DNA of 5,925 bases from Christensenella sp. UBA4651. Lineage in GTDB: Bacteria > Bacillota > Clostridia > Christensenellales > UBA1242. Of the stretch, positions 1 to 5,491 are shown one piece after another. A program made the translations under genes and the position numbers. Position 1 is the first letter of the stretch, and each line of letters opens with the position of its first letter. The notes under the pieces are model-generated. The model saw only the letters and a program-made list of their open reading frames with translations, had not been told where the DNA came from and ran no database searches. The stretch is from assembly GCA_002405615.1 (NCBI GenBank), contig DHMD01000045.1:3224-9148 (forward strand). The letters run 5' to 3'.

Positions 1-651
1 GTTAAACCAGGGCAAAAAGTCGCAATTGTAGGGCCTACTGGGGCTGGAAAGACGACTTTGGTAAACTTGTTGATGAGATTTTACGAAGTTAGAAGCGGTG
101 AAATCTTGGTTGACGGCGTGTCTACTCAGGATTTGACTCGTGAGCAAGTCCACCAGATGTTTGGAATGGTTTTGCAAGATACATGGTTGTTTGACGGAAC
201 GATTGCAGAAAACGTGGCGTATTCAAAGGAGGGAGTTACACGAGAACAAATCGTTGAGGCTTGCGTTGCGGCGGGGGTCGACCACTTTATACGCACTTTG
301 CCAAATGGATACGATACAGTGATTGATGAAAATACCACGATTTCTGCTGGACAAAAGCAACTTATTACCATTGCTCGTGCGATGGTTCAAAACAATCCTA
401 TGCTGATTCTTGATGAGGCTACCAGTAGCGTGGATACTCGTACCGAGATACTTATCCAAGAGGCGATGGACAAATTGACACAAAACAGGACTTCGTTCGT
501 GATAGCACACAGATTGTCAACTATCAAGAATGCTGATGTGATTATAGTTATGCAGCACGGCGACATAGTTGAATGTGGTACGCACGAGGAATTGGTGAAC
601 AAGCCAAACGGCGTTTACCAGAGCCTATATAATAGTCAATTCCAAGAATAA
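1..651 (+). CDS. ABC exporter, C-terminal nucleotide-binding domain (5' truncated by window)
   Basis: The frame is open from base 1, so the start lies outside the window; 216 residues are visible. Nearly all of an ABC ATPase domain is present in order: Walker [10 protein letters not shown] (residues 11-19), Q-loop Gln59 in VLQDTWLF, signature ISAGQ (114-118, a variant of LSGGQ), Walker B MLILDE (134-139), D-loop SSVD and H-loop His170 in IAHRLSTI. The family known from this pattern is the exporter-type (MsbA/LmrA-like) permease-ATPase fusion. The TIAENVAYS and THEELV stretches are typical of it. The membrane domain would lie upstream, outside the window. It would hydrolyse ATP at the inner membrane face to export an unknown substrate, often as a heterodimer with an adjacent paralogue. 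No catalytic residue is missing. The substrate cannot be inferred. It is transcribed away from the toxin locus and has its own terminator, so no functional link to that locus is claimed. Confidence 0.95.
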   Translation, partial: VKPGQKVAIVGPTGAGKTTLVNLLMRFYEVRSGEILVDGVSTQDLTREQVHQMFGMVLQDTWLFDGTIAENVAYSKEGVTREQIVEACVAAGVDHFIRTLPNGYDTVIDENTTISAGQKQLITIARAMVQNNPMLILDEATSSVDTRTEILIQEAMDKLTQNRTSFVIAHRLSTIKNADVIIVMQHGDIVECGTHEELVNKPNGVYQSLYNSQFQE

Positions 652-657
652 TATAAA

Positions 658-688
658 ATACTCTCTATTTTTAGAGGGTATTTTTTTT
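658..688 (+). terminator. Intrinsic terminator of the ABC exporter gene
   Basis: A 10-bp stem (658-667 with 672-681, one G-U pair) closes a TTTT loop and is followed directly by a run of seven T at 682-688. It begins 6 nt after the stop codon. Confidence 0.93.
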
Positions 689-994
689 GTTGATAATTTG
701 AGATTATTTTTCATATTTTTTGTAAATTTATTTGATACGGTGTGGATAACTTTTTGATACTCATTTTCTTGTAAATTATTTAATCATTTTATTCACAATA
801 AAATATAATAAATTTTAGAAATAACGCTGACGAATAATTGATTTTTGTTTTTAATTGTGGTAAATTATATTAGTGGTTATTAGAGTAATTAATTTCATAA
901 GTTGCAAAAAATTGCAGTATAGTGATATATTTTTTGACACTATGTATCATATTTTTGCAACATAACCGCAAATTTTATTAAGAAGGTAAATGGT
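689..994. other. AT-rich intergenic region with two DnaA-box consensus sites
   Basis: No gene is supported here. Two 9-mers match the DnaA-box consensus TTATNCACA exactly: TTATCCACA on the minus strand at 741-749 and TTATTCACA on the plus strand at 789-797. A degenerate third (TGTGGTAAA, two mismatches) lies at 856-864. Direct repeats TTTGATAC (731-738 and 753-760) flank the first box, and TTGTAAATT recurs at 720-728 and 769-777. A perfect -10 hexamer TATAAT is at 804-809 but has only a poor -35 (about 780-785). Another candidate pair is TTCATA (894-899) and TATAGT (918-923), spaced 18 bp. Either could drive the gene at 995. None of these is proved functional. Confidence 0.5.
901..961. repeat. 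61-nt imperfect inverted repeat upstream of the DUF998 gene
   Basis: The outer arms GTTGCAAAAA (901-910) and TTTTTGCAAC (952-961) are perfect 10-bp complements. On the same symmetry axis the inner arms ATAGTG (919-924) and CACTAT (938-943) also pair, with 8 nt of partly mismatched sequence between the arms on each side. The element ends 19 nt before the Shine-Dalgarno site of the next gene and overlaps a possible -10 (918-923). It could be an operator or a 5'-UTR hairpin. There is no U-tract, so it is not a terminator. Confidence 0.6.
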
Positions 995-1663
995 ATGAAT
1001 ATTACTCGGAGTAGAGTCGTTCCATTTGGAGCGCTGCTACTAGTACTATCGGTTATCGGGTTTCTCGTGGTTGAATTTATAGTTGCAAATGCGTGGCAAG
1101 ACCCAGCATACAACTACGCTTACAACAACATAAGCGACCTTGGGGTTGAAACGGAAAGCATTATTTCTGGGAGAGAAGTCCTCTCACCTATGCATCAGGT
1201 TTTCAACTGGATGTGCCCCGCTTTTGGTATACTTTTTGTGATTGGGTTCTTCTGTATGAACGGACTTATTCAAGGACAGTACAAAATTTTGTCTATGTCG
1301 ATGATTGCTATCGCTGGTATCGGTATCGCTATGATTGGATTTTTCCCATCGGTTGCGGGAAATGAGCATATCGTACACGAAATTTTCGCAATAATGGCGA
1401 TATTCGGTGGTAGTTTGGGAATGATTTTCTTTGGAGTGAGTCAGTTAAAGGACGAAATGGCGTTCTTTGGTAGAATGAGTATTTTGCTAGGTATTTTTAA
1501 CTTCGTTTGGATTGCTTTTATGAAATTTTATAACTTTGGTTACAGCGGGCTTTTCGAGAGATTGGCGATTTATTCAATCTTTCTATTTGCAGTAGTGCTA
1601 GCGATTAGAGGCGTTATGATTAATAACAAAACCCCCAATGATAGACCTATGCTCAAAGCGTAA
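995..1663 (+). CDS. DUF998-family integral membrane protein
   Basis: 222 residues with six hydrophobic segments at about 9-31, 68-91, 98-118, 128-148, 158-178 and 189-207, so it should be a polytopic inner-membrane protein. The loop motif YNNISDLG (43-50) after helix 1, the SPMHQVFN segment entering helix 2, and GFFPS followed by a conserved His-containing stretch (NEHIVHE, 123-129) match the pattern of the DUF998 family, whose members are six-to-seven-helix proteins of unknown activity. The start at ATG 995 is supported by AAGAAGG at 980-986, 8 nt upstream. The C-terminal tail (from about 208) is polar and charged. It is monocistronic, between the terminator at 658-688 and its own at 1683-1707. 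The family call rests on motif recognition only; no biochemical role is assigned. Confidence 0.85.
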   Translation: MNITRSRVVPFGALLLVLSVIGFLVVEFIVANAWQDPAYNYAYNNISDLGVETESIISGREVLSPMHQVFNWMCPAFGILFVIGFFCMNGLIQGQYKILSMSMIAIAGIGIAMIGFFPSVAGNEHIVHEIFAIMAIFGGSLGMIFFGVSQLKDEMAFFGRMSILLGIFNFVWIAFMKFYNFGYSGLFERLAIYSIFLFAVVLAIRGVMINNKTPNDRPMLKA

Positions 1664-1682
1664 AAATTAACAAAAAACATAG

Positions 1683-1707
1683 AAAAACGCATAAAAATGC
1701 GTTTTTT
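1683..1707 (+). terminator. Intrinsic terminator of the DUF998 gene
   Basis: ACGCAT (1687-1692) pairs with ATGCGT (1697-1702) around an AAAA loop. Flanking A and T runs extend the stem to 10 bp (1683-1692 with 1697-1706), and the T run gives the U-tail. The A-rich left side would let it work on the minus strand as well, but no convergent gene needs that here. Confidence 0.9.
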
Positions 1708-1780
1708 CATTTTTGTGAGCGGAAAATGAATTTTTGAGAAAAATACTCTTGATTAAACCAATATCACTCATTATGCTATA

Positions 1781-1808
1781 TTGACAAAATTTATTTTTTT
1801 GATATAAT
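1781..1808 (+). promoter_or_regulatory. Near-consensus sigma-A promoter
   Basis: A perfect -35 TTGACA (1781-1786) and perfect -10 TATAAT (1803-1808) are separated by 16 bp. The expected start of transcription is near 1815, giving a leader of about 95 nt before the ATG at 1911. Confidence 0.9.
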
Positions 1809-1910
1809 CAACAGAGATAGGACTATAGGGAGATAGTACAAAAAATACAATAAAATATAACAAAAATTAATTAAAAAATGTGTAAAAATAAAACTGTTAA
1901 GGAGTTTTTT

Positions 1911-2564
1911 ATGAACGATATTGAAGATAAGAGAGAAGATTATAACAACAAATATATAAGAATTACTTTTGAAAAGGCGGCAGATTTCTTGCGTAGAATT
2001 TGCCCTGATGATGTTTTCTATAAAGACAGTCAGACCAAAACCGATAGAGATTTTTGGGAAAGGTTGCAAATGCAAGACAACATTTGTTCAACAGATTACT
2101 ATGATTACAAAACTATTTTTGATTTTTGTGTAAAAAAAGGTATCAAGCGTGTTTTTGATGTGGGCGGCTCAAATGGTTTTGCTAATTTTGTTATCCAAGA
2201 AGAAAATTTGCCTTTGGAGTATATTGTGGTTGAAAGAATGCCACAAGAAGATGTTTTTGCTCCTGTAATCAGCAAACAATATCCTGTAAAAATTGAAGCA
2301 ACGCCACAAGACGCTTTGATTAGCCACCTTTGTATGGGAATTTCGTACACGCCTGCTGATAACAAGCGTATGTTTAATCGTGCTATTCAAGATTTTGACC
2401 ACATAATTTTACACACTAGCGATGATACTGCACGAGAAATGCAAGCGCACTTCCCTTGCGAAACCCTCGCCAGCACGGAAACTAGCCAAATACACTATTT
2501 TGATACCTCATCTCACGAACAATTTAGAGCCGCAGCTACAAATTTCGAAGAAATGAGTAGGTAA
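1911..2564 (+). CDS. Rossmann/methyltransferase-like protein of unknown function
   Basis: 217 residues when started at ATG 1911, which has AAGGAG (1899-1904) at a 6-nt spacing. An in-frame ATG at 1878 would add 11 residues but has no ribosome binding site. I do not recognise the family. Residues 80-90 read RVFDVGGSNGF, which looks like the glycine-rich motif I of class I SAM-dependent methyltransferases. It is followed by a second strand YIVVER (104-109) with an acidic residue at its end, where SAM ribose binders usually carry one. A later strand-like segment is FDHIILHTSDD (162-172). No signal peptide or membrane helix is seen, so it should be cytoplasmic. The N-terminal 60 residues are charged and helical in character. 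The gene has its own strong promoter and probably ends at the shared hairpin at 2690-2720. A degenerate, non-catalytic Rossmann domain is equally possible. Confidence 0.85.
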   Translation: MNDIEDKREDYNNKYIRITFEKAADFLRRICPDDVFYKDSQTKTDRDFWERLQMQDNICSTDYYDYKTIFDFCVKKGIKRVFDVGGSNGFANFVIQEENLPLEYIVVERMPQEDVFAPVISKQYPVKIEATPQDALISHLCMGISYTPADNKRMFNRAIQDFDHIILHTSDDTAREMQAHFPCETLASTETSQIHYFDTSSHEQFRAAATNFEEMSR

Positions 2565-2616
2565 CTACTGTTTGCCGCAATAAAAACAGAAAAATAACTA
2601 AAAAATATGTCAAAAA

Positions 2617-2645
2617 TTGAAAAAATATCCTTAATATAGTATTAT
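2617..2645 (+). promoter_or_regulatory. Candidate orphan promoter
   Basis: TTGAAA (2617-2622), 17 bp, then TATTAT (2640-2645). Each hexamer has one mismatch to consensus and the spacing is optimal. It lies 53 nt past the stop of the preceding gene and points at a hairpin terminator, with no reading frame between. In AT-rich DNA a chance match is possible. Confidence 0.4.
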
Positions 2646-2651
2646 ATTAGT

Positions 2652-2720
2652 AAAAACAGTAAACTTATTTATATAAATCAAAAAAATTAAAAGAGCCACG
2701 AGTAGAACTCGTGGTCTTTT
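2652..2720 (+). ncRNA. Possible short RNA between orphan promoter and terminator
   Basis: If the promoter at 2617-2645 is used, transcription would begin near 2652 and end at the hairpin at 2690-2720, giving about 70 nt: an AU-rich unpaired 5' half and a terminator stem. It matches no RNA family I recognise. It may only be the tail of the upstream transcript. Confidence 0.2.
2690..2720. terminator. Bidirectional terminator between convergent units
   Basis: CCACGAGT (2696-2703) pairs perfectly with ACTCGTGG (2707-2714) around a 3-nt loop. The stem is extended by A/T flanks if U2715 is bulged. On the plus strand it is followed by TCTTTTATT. On the minus strand it is followed by CTCTTTTAATTTTTTT. 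It can therefore end both the plus-strand gene at 1911-2564 and the minus-strand toxin/immunity transcript, whose last stop codon is about 150 nt away. Confidence 0.88.
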
Positions 2721-2870
2721 ATTCAATATTTTAGAATTATACTTGAAAGGAGTATTATTAGTACTTTCTATATAAACTTGGGATAATTGATACAACACTG
2801 CCTCACCCTCACCTCAAATATGATGTAAATATCACAATTATTGTAATTAATTAGAAATTCTGCACAAGGG
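2721..2870. other. Intergenic region downstream of immunity-like gene 2
   Basis: No gene is supported. A strong Shine-Dalgarno-like AAGGAG (2747-2752, plus strand) is followed only by ATT-type codons and then a stop (2788-2790), so it has no usable start. A small palindrome ACAATTATTGT lies at 2834-2844. This stretch is probably the 3' UTR of the minus-strand operon. Confidence 0.5.
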
Positions 2871-3260
2871 TTACTTTGAACGCTCTTTATTCTCGAAATA
2901 CAACTCTATTTCAGTTTTGCCCGTATAATACTCAGCTGGCAAGATATATGGGGTTTCCTCTTCTACCATTCCGAAAAGTATAACCCTTTGATCCTCATCA
3001 CATTCATCGAAAGAGTTTGCTATCACTTTCTCCCATTTACATGGTTTGTTCTTTTTCCAAACTGCTCTTAGTGTTGGTTTTATTGGGTTAAATGCATCAA
3101 AGACTGCCTTCGCATAAATGTTAAACTTTAGATTATTTTGTATTTCTCTTAAAGCCCAATACTTTGCATCATCTTGTTCTGACTCATAAATCTCATCTCT
3201 TCTTTGAGCATACTCCCCATGAGTTTTTTTTATTTCTGGGTATTCATCAAACTTAAACAT
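2871..3260 (-). CDS. Immunity-like protein 2, partner of the orphan toxin tip
   Basis: 129 residues, acidic, without signal peptide or membrane helix. It is a paralogue of the protein at 3560-3976: the first 12 residues (MFKFDEYPEIKK) are identical, and residues 47-129 align without gaps with 63 of 83 identities, including PIKPTLRAVWKKNKP, CDEDQR, LFGMVEEE and PYILPAEYY. Residues 13-46 are unrelated in detail and 9 shorter. The start is fixed by GGAGGA (3266-3271 on the opposite strand), 5 nt upstream, lying in the last two codons of the orphan toxin tip. Position directly after a toxin end, small size and acidity are the usual marks of an immunity protein. I cannot name the family. No separate promoter is convincing, so it is probably read from the toxin promoter. 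No frameshift or internal stop is present, so the gene has been kept although its toxin is broken. Confidence 0.85.
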   Translation of the reverse strand: MFKFDEYPEIKKTHGEYAQRRDEIYESEQDDAKYWALREIQNNLKFNIYAKAVFDAFNPIKPTLRAVWKKNKPCKWEKVIANSFDECDEDQRVILFGMVEEETPYILPAEYYTGKTEIELYFENKERSK

Positions 3261-3262
3261 TT

Positions 3263-3397
3263 TTATCCTCCACTCTTTACTTCGGATCTTCCACCACTGT
3301 GGGGTACGCCCCCGCTAGCCACTGAATGCACTTCTTTATCCACTAGCTGTATTGTCCTTTTGTCCGAGCATTCGTGCCATGTTAATTTTTTTGTTTA
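3263..3397 (-). pseudogene. Orphan toxin C-terminal tip (WHH/HNH-like nuclease fragment)
   Basis: Minus-strand codons 3385 down to 3266, followed by the TAA at 3263-3265, encode 40 residues identical to the last 40 of the toxin at 3980-5416 (from LTWHE to SEVKSGG). Four base differences separate the two copies, and all four are silent. Upstream of LTWHE the frame meets a TAA at 3395-3397 after only three codons. There is no in-frame start with a ribosome binding site, so the fragment is probably not translated on its own. Just upstream is a run of seven A (minus strand, 3386-3392). Removing one A would restore about eight codons resembling the full toxin (N-[YC]-R-x-x-K-x-L-T-W), which points to a homopolymer frameshift in a formerly longer toxin. 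The fragment still carries the Shine-Dalgarno site of the immunity gene after it. Confidence 0.85.
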
Positions 3398-3559
3398 GTC
3401 GGCAATTCAATCGTTACGAATAGATATTTTGTGCATGCATTCATACAGGAATTTTCGGAAAGATTAGAAAGAAGTTACATATTAATCGGCAGATACAGTA
3501 TCAAAATATTTGCAAGCTTTAATCTACATGAGCAAAATACCGTAGACGAAGCATTATGA
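3398..3559 (-). other. Spacer between immunity-like gene 1 and the orphan tip
   Basis: No gene, terminator or good promoter is seen. An interrupted palindrome GATACAGTATC (3492-3502) and the self-complementary TGCATGCA (3432-3439) are present. About 17 nt next to the orphan tip (to about 3409) still resemble the full toxin gene; farther away I see no convincing similarity. It may be a decayed toxin remnant. Confidence 0.45.
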
Positions 3560-3976
3560 TTACTTCTTTTGAGCTTCTTTCTCGAGATACTCCTCAACAT
3601 GAGTTTTGCCGATATAGTACTCCGCAGGCAATATGTATGGGTCTTCCTCCTCAACCATTCCAAATAAAACCCGTCTTTGATCTTCATCACAATCGTCAAA
3701 TGTATCGCTAATTTCTTTCTCCCATTTAAGAGGTTTGTTTTTCTTCCAAACAGCTCTTAGTGTTGGCTTAATTGGGCTAAAAGCATCAAATACTGCTTTA
3801 GCGTAAATATTGTACATTAAATTCTCAATTTTTCTATCATAATCACTATACATTTTTGAGTATTCAACTTTTGAATAGGAGTCCTCTTCAACCTCAAGTT
3901 CATACCAACGCCCCATTAAATCTTGATACTCTTCATGTGCTTTCTTTATTTCTGGATATTCATCAAACTTAAACAT
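3560..3976 (-). CDS. Immunity-like protein 1, cognate to the toxin
   Basis: 138 residues, strongly acidic, predicted cytoplasmic, no membrane segment. The gene begins 3 nt after the toxin stop codon on the same strand. Its Shine-Dalgarno GGAGGA (3983-3988 on the opposite strand) is made by the toxin's last two Gly codons, 6 nt before the ATG, so its translation is probably coupled to that of the toxin. That placement is the classical order of polymorphic toxin then immunity gene. The protein shares an identical N-terminal 12-mer and a 76%-identical C-terminal 83 residues with the product of 2871-3260. Its residues 13-55 are divergent and 9 longer (rich in Glu, Asp, Tyr and Ser). The inferred role is to bind and block the nuclease tip in the producing cell. 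I do not recognise a named immunity family, so function rests on context. Confidence 0.87.
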   Translation of the reverse strand: MFKFDEYPEIKKAHEEYQDLMGRWYELEVEEDSYSKVEYSKMYSDYDRKIENLMYNIYAKAVFDAFSPIKPTLRAVWKKNKPLKWEKEISDTFDDCDEDQRRVLFGMVEEEDPYILPAEYYIGKTHVEEYLEKEAQKK

Positions 3977-4102
3977 ATTTTATCCTCCACTCTTTACTTC
4001 GGATCTTCCACCACTGTGGGGTACGCCCCCGCTAGCCACCGAATGCACTTCTTTATCTACTAACTGTATTGTCCTTTTGTCCGAACATTCGTGCCATGTT
4101 AG
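3974..4102 (-). repeat. Direct repeat, copy 1 (copy 2 at 3258-3385)
   Basis: The toxin's last 40 codons, stop, ribosome binding site and immunity start codon recur about 717 bp away in the same orientation. The coding part differs at 4 of 120 bases. The junction TAAAATATG here is TAAAAATG in the other copy, a 1-nt indel. Recombination between the copies would remove immunity-like gene 1 and place immunity-like gene 2 directly behind the intact toxin. Confidence 0.9.
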
Positions 4103-5416
4103 ACCTTTCTCATCACGGTAATTCTTGATGTCTTTTGCATTTAGACGCTCTATATCTTTGCCTTGTTTCTTGAAATACTTTCTAATCTCTTGTAATGATT
4201 TATCAGTGTTATTTAAATTCTTCAACTGGTCTTTCAGATAATTATCAAACTTTGGCATATTTTTACTAATGTCGGCTGTAATATCAGTATCCATTTTCAT
4301 TACATGTTTTACATACTTTTCTCTAAATACAACAGCACCTTGGATAACGTCAGCGACTTCTTCTCCATCGCTTGCTCGTCTAACTGTACCGTTACCACCT
4401 TTTAGAGCGAAGTCATCTTTGCTAACTATTTTTTTGCCATCGGCGTCAAAAACTTTCCAATCTTTGTTGTCTGGATTCGCTAACGAACCAACTCTTTGTT
4501 TTAGGCGTTCAGGCGAAACTTTCTCTTTTTGTAAGTATTCTATTACTTCTTTGTTGTACTTGTTTGAATACTTGTCTACTATCGACTTTGTGACTTTTTT
4601 GGCAGTTGTTTTGGCGGTAGTTTTTGCAGCGGACTTGGCTGCATTTGAAGCAGCCTTGGCAGTGCCTTTTGCGAGAGCTTTACCAGCAGGCCCTCCCGGA
4701 ATAGCACCCAAAACCGTGTCCGTTACTAGCGTGCCGACATTTACCGTTCCTGTTTCGACAAGTTGGGTCGCCACACTTTCTGCGGCACCAACCGCAGCAC
4801 CGATTGCGATACACGCAGCCGTACCAGCACCCGCTGTTGCCACACAAACAGCAACTGCTACAACGGCAATAGCGACTTTTACAAAAGTCTTGAACAGGTT
4901 AGAGAACCAGCCACAATTCTGAATCATTCCTGCATTTTGCATTTCACTCAGCAAAACGAATTCGCCATCAAAATCCATTACGGCATCAAGTCTGCCGTTT
5001 TCATCGATAAATGCAGAGCCGTAAATCTCCTCTATGGCGAAATCCTCGCCATTTTCCATTACTGCCGACAGCGTAACGATGTTGGTATCGCTATCATAGG
5101 TAAAATTGTACTTTACCTGACAGCCAACCGAACTCTCTATATCGCTGGCGCTAACGTTGTCTAGCCCCTCAAAAATGCTAGCATCTAGGGTCTGGTAACC
5201 CTCGAAAGTGGTTAAACTCCCCTCTTTGGTAACCCTTGCGTCCTCAAAACTGTTGATGATACTACTGTAATCTAATTCTGTAGTCAGCTCAACATTTCGA
5301 ACTTTGAGTTGTGTTTCCCTTGCTCCGATTGTGTTTGAATAAAAGAACAAAACCGCAACCGCAACAATCAAAAGTGAAATCAGGCTAATAAACCAAAAAC
5401 TCTTCTTTTTTATCAC
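3980..5416 (-). CDS. Membrane-targeted polymorphic toxin with WHH/HNH-like nuclease tip
   Basis: 478 residues. The start is GTG at 5416, supported by AAAGGGG (5424-5430 on the opposite strand) at a 7-nt spacing. Layout: basic N-terminus and one hydrophobic helix (about 7-25) acting as signal peptide or anchor; an unrecognised region about 33-175; a Gly/Ala-rich hydrophobic stretch (about 177-213); a Lys/Ala/Thr low-complexity linker (about 244-275); a charged helical region; then the tip. The tip has Leu-Thr-Trp441-His442-Glu443, QLV (451-453), His458 and His467-Ser-Gly-Gly. This resembles the WHH group of HNH/endonuclease VII toxins, whose usual pattern is TWHH, QLV, H, HTGG; here the second His of WHH is Glu. 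The predicted activity is cleavage of nucleic acid in a rival cell. LXG, WXG and RHS features are absent, so the export route is unknown. An immunity-like gene follows 3 nt later. Confidence 0.85.
   Translation of the reverse strand: MIKKKSFWFISLISLLIVAVAVLFFYSNTIGARETQLKVRNVELTTELDYSSIINSFEDARVTKEGSLTTFEGYQTLDASIFEGLDNVSASDIESSVGCQVKYNFTYDSDTNIVTLSAVMENGEDFAIEEIYGSAFIDENGRLDAVMDFDGEFVLLSEMQNAGMIQNCGWFSNLFKTFVKVAIAVVAVAVCVATAGAGTAACIAIGAAVGAAESVATQLVETGTVNVGTLVTDTVLGAIPGGPAGKALAKGTAKAASNAAKSAAKTTAKTTAKKVTKSIVDKYSNKYNKEVIEYLQKEKVSPERLKQRVGSLANPDNKDWKVFDADGKKIVSKDDFALKGGNGTVRRASDGEEVADVIQGAVVFREKYVKHVMKMDTDITADISKNMPKFDNYLKDQLKNLNNTDKSLQEIRKYFKKQGKDIERLNAKDIKNYRDEKGLTWHECSDKRTIQLVDKEVHSVASGGVPHSGGRSEVKSGG
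3983..3988 (-). promoter_or_regulatory. Immunity ribosome binding site inside toxin codons
   Basis: On the minus strand the last two toxin codons GGA GGA form the Shine-Dalgarno site for the immunity gene (GGAGGA, 6 nt, ATG). The same arrangement is kept at 3266-3271 in the orphan copy. Confidence 0.85.
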
Positions 5417-5452
5417 TTTTATACCCCTTTTGTTATAAATTTTTGTGTTAAA

Positions 5453-5491
5453 TCAAAAAAAGCGGAAACTAACCCTATCAAAACTTTTCAT
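5453..5491 (-). CDS. Candidate leader peptide L2 (12 residues)
   Basis: The frame encodes MKSFDRVSFRFF, starts at ATG 5491 and ends at TGA 5455-5453. GGGGAG (5497-5502 on the opposite strand) lies 5 nt upstream. Four of its 12 residues are Phe. Its last codons run through the 3' arm of the closing stem (5462-5468) and into the U7 tract, so a translating ribosome would prevent that stem from forming. The stop is 36 nt before the toxin GTG. A frame this short can arise by chance; position is the main support. Confidence 0.35.
   Translation of the reverse strand: MKSFDRVSFRFF

Noticed and set aside
1..651. ABC exporter as the secretion system for the toxin
   Set aside because: It is over 3 kb away, on the opposite strand, with its own terminator and no peptidase domain visible in the window. 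Nothing links it to the toxin locus.
934..939. Perfect -35 hexamer TTGACA upstream of the DUF998 gene
   Set aside because: No acceptable -10 occurs 15-19 bp downstream, and it lies inside the inverted repeat, so I do not call a promoter from it.
1878..1910. Upstream ATG that would lengthen the methyltransferase-like protein by 11 residues
   Set aside because: There is no Shine-Dalgarno at 1878, whereas ATG 1911 has AAGGAG at 6 nt.
1791..2075. Minus-strand hydrophobic frame of 94 codons
   Set aside because: It runs antisense over the strong promoter and start of the 1911-2564 gene. Its hydrophobicity comes from complementing A-rich sequence.
2690..2720. Repeat unit or CRISPR-like palindrome
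   Set aside because: It occurs once only, and the A/T flanks with U-runs fit a bidirectional terminator.
2747..2790. AAGGAG followed by a possible small peptide
   Set aside because: Only ATT codons follow at usable spacing and the frame ends after about nine codons, so there is no credible start.
3475..3699. Minus-strand frame of 74 codons overlapping the end of immunity-like gene 1
   Set aside because: It is out of frame with the clearly conserved immunity gene, has no good ribosome binding site and resembles no protein pattern.
4269..4922. Long plus-strand open frame (217 codons) opposite the toxin gene, and an overlapping one at 4763-5164
   Set aside because: Both are antisense to the Ala/Gly/Lys-rich middle of the toxin, where GC-rich codons leave few stops on the other strand. 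They lack ribosome binding sites and plausible protein character.
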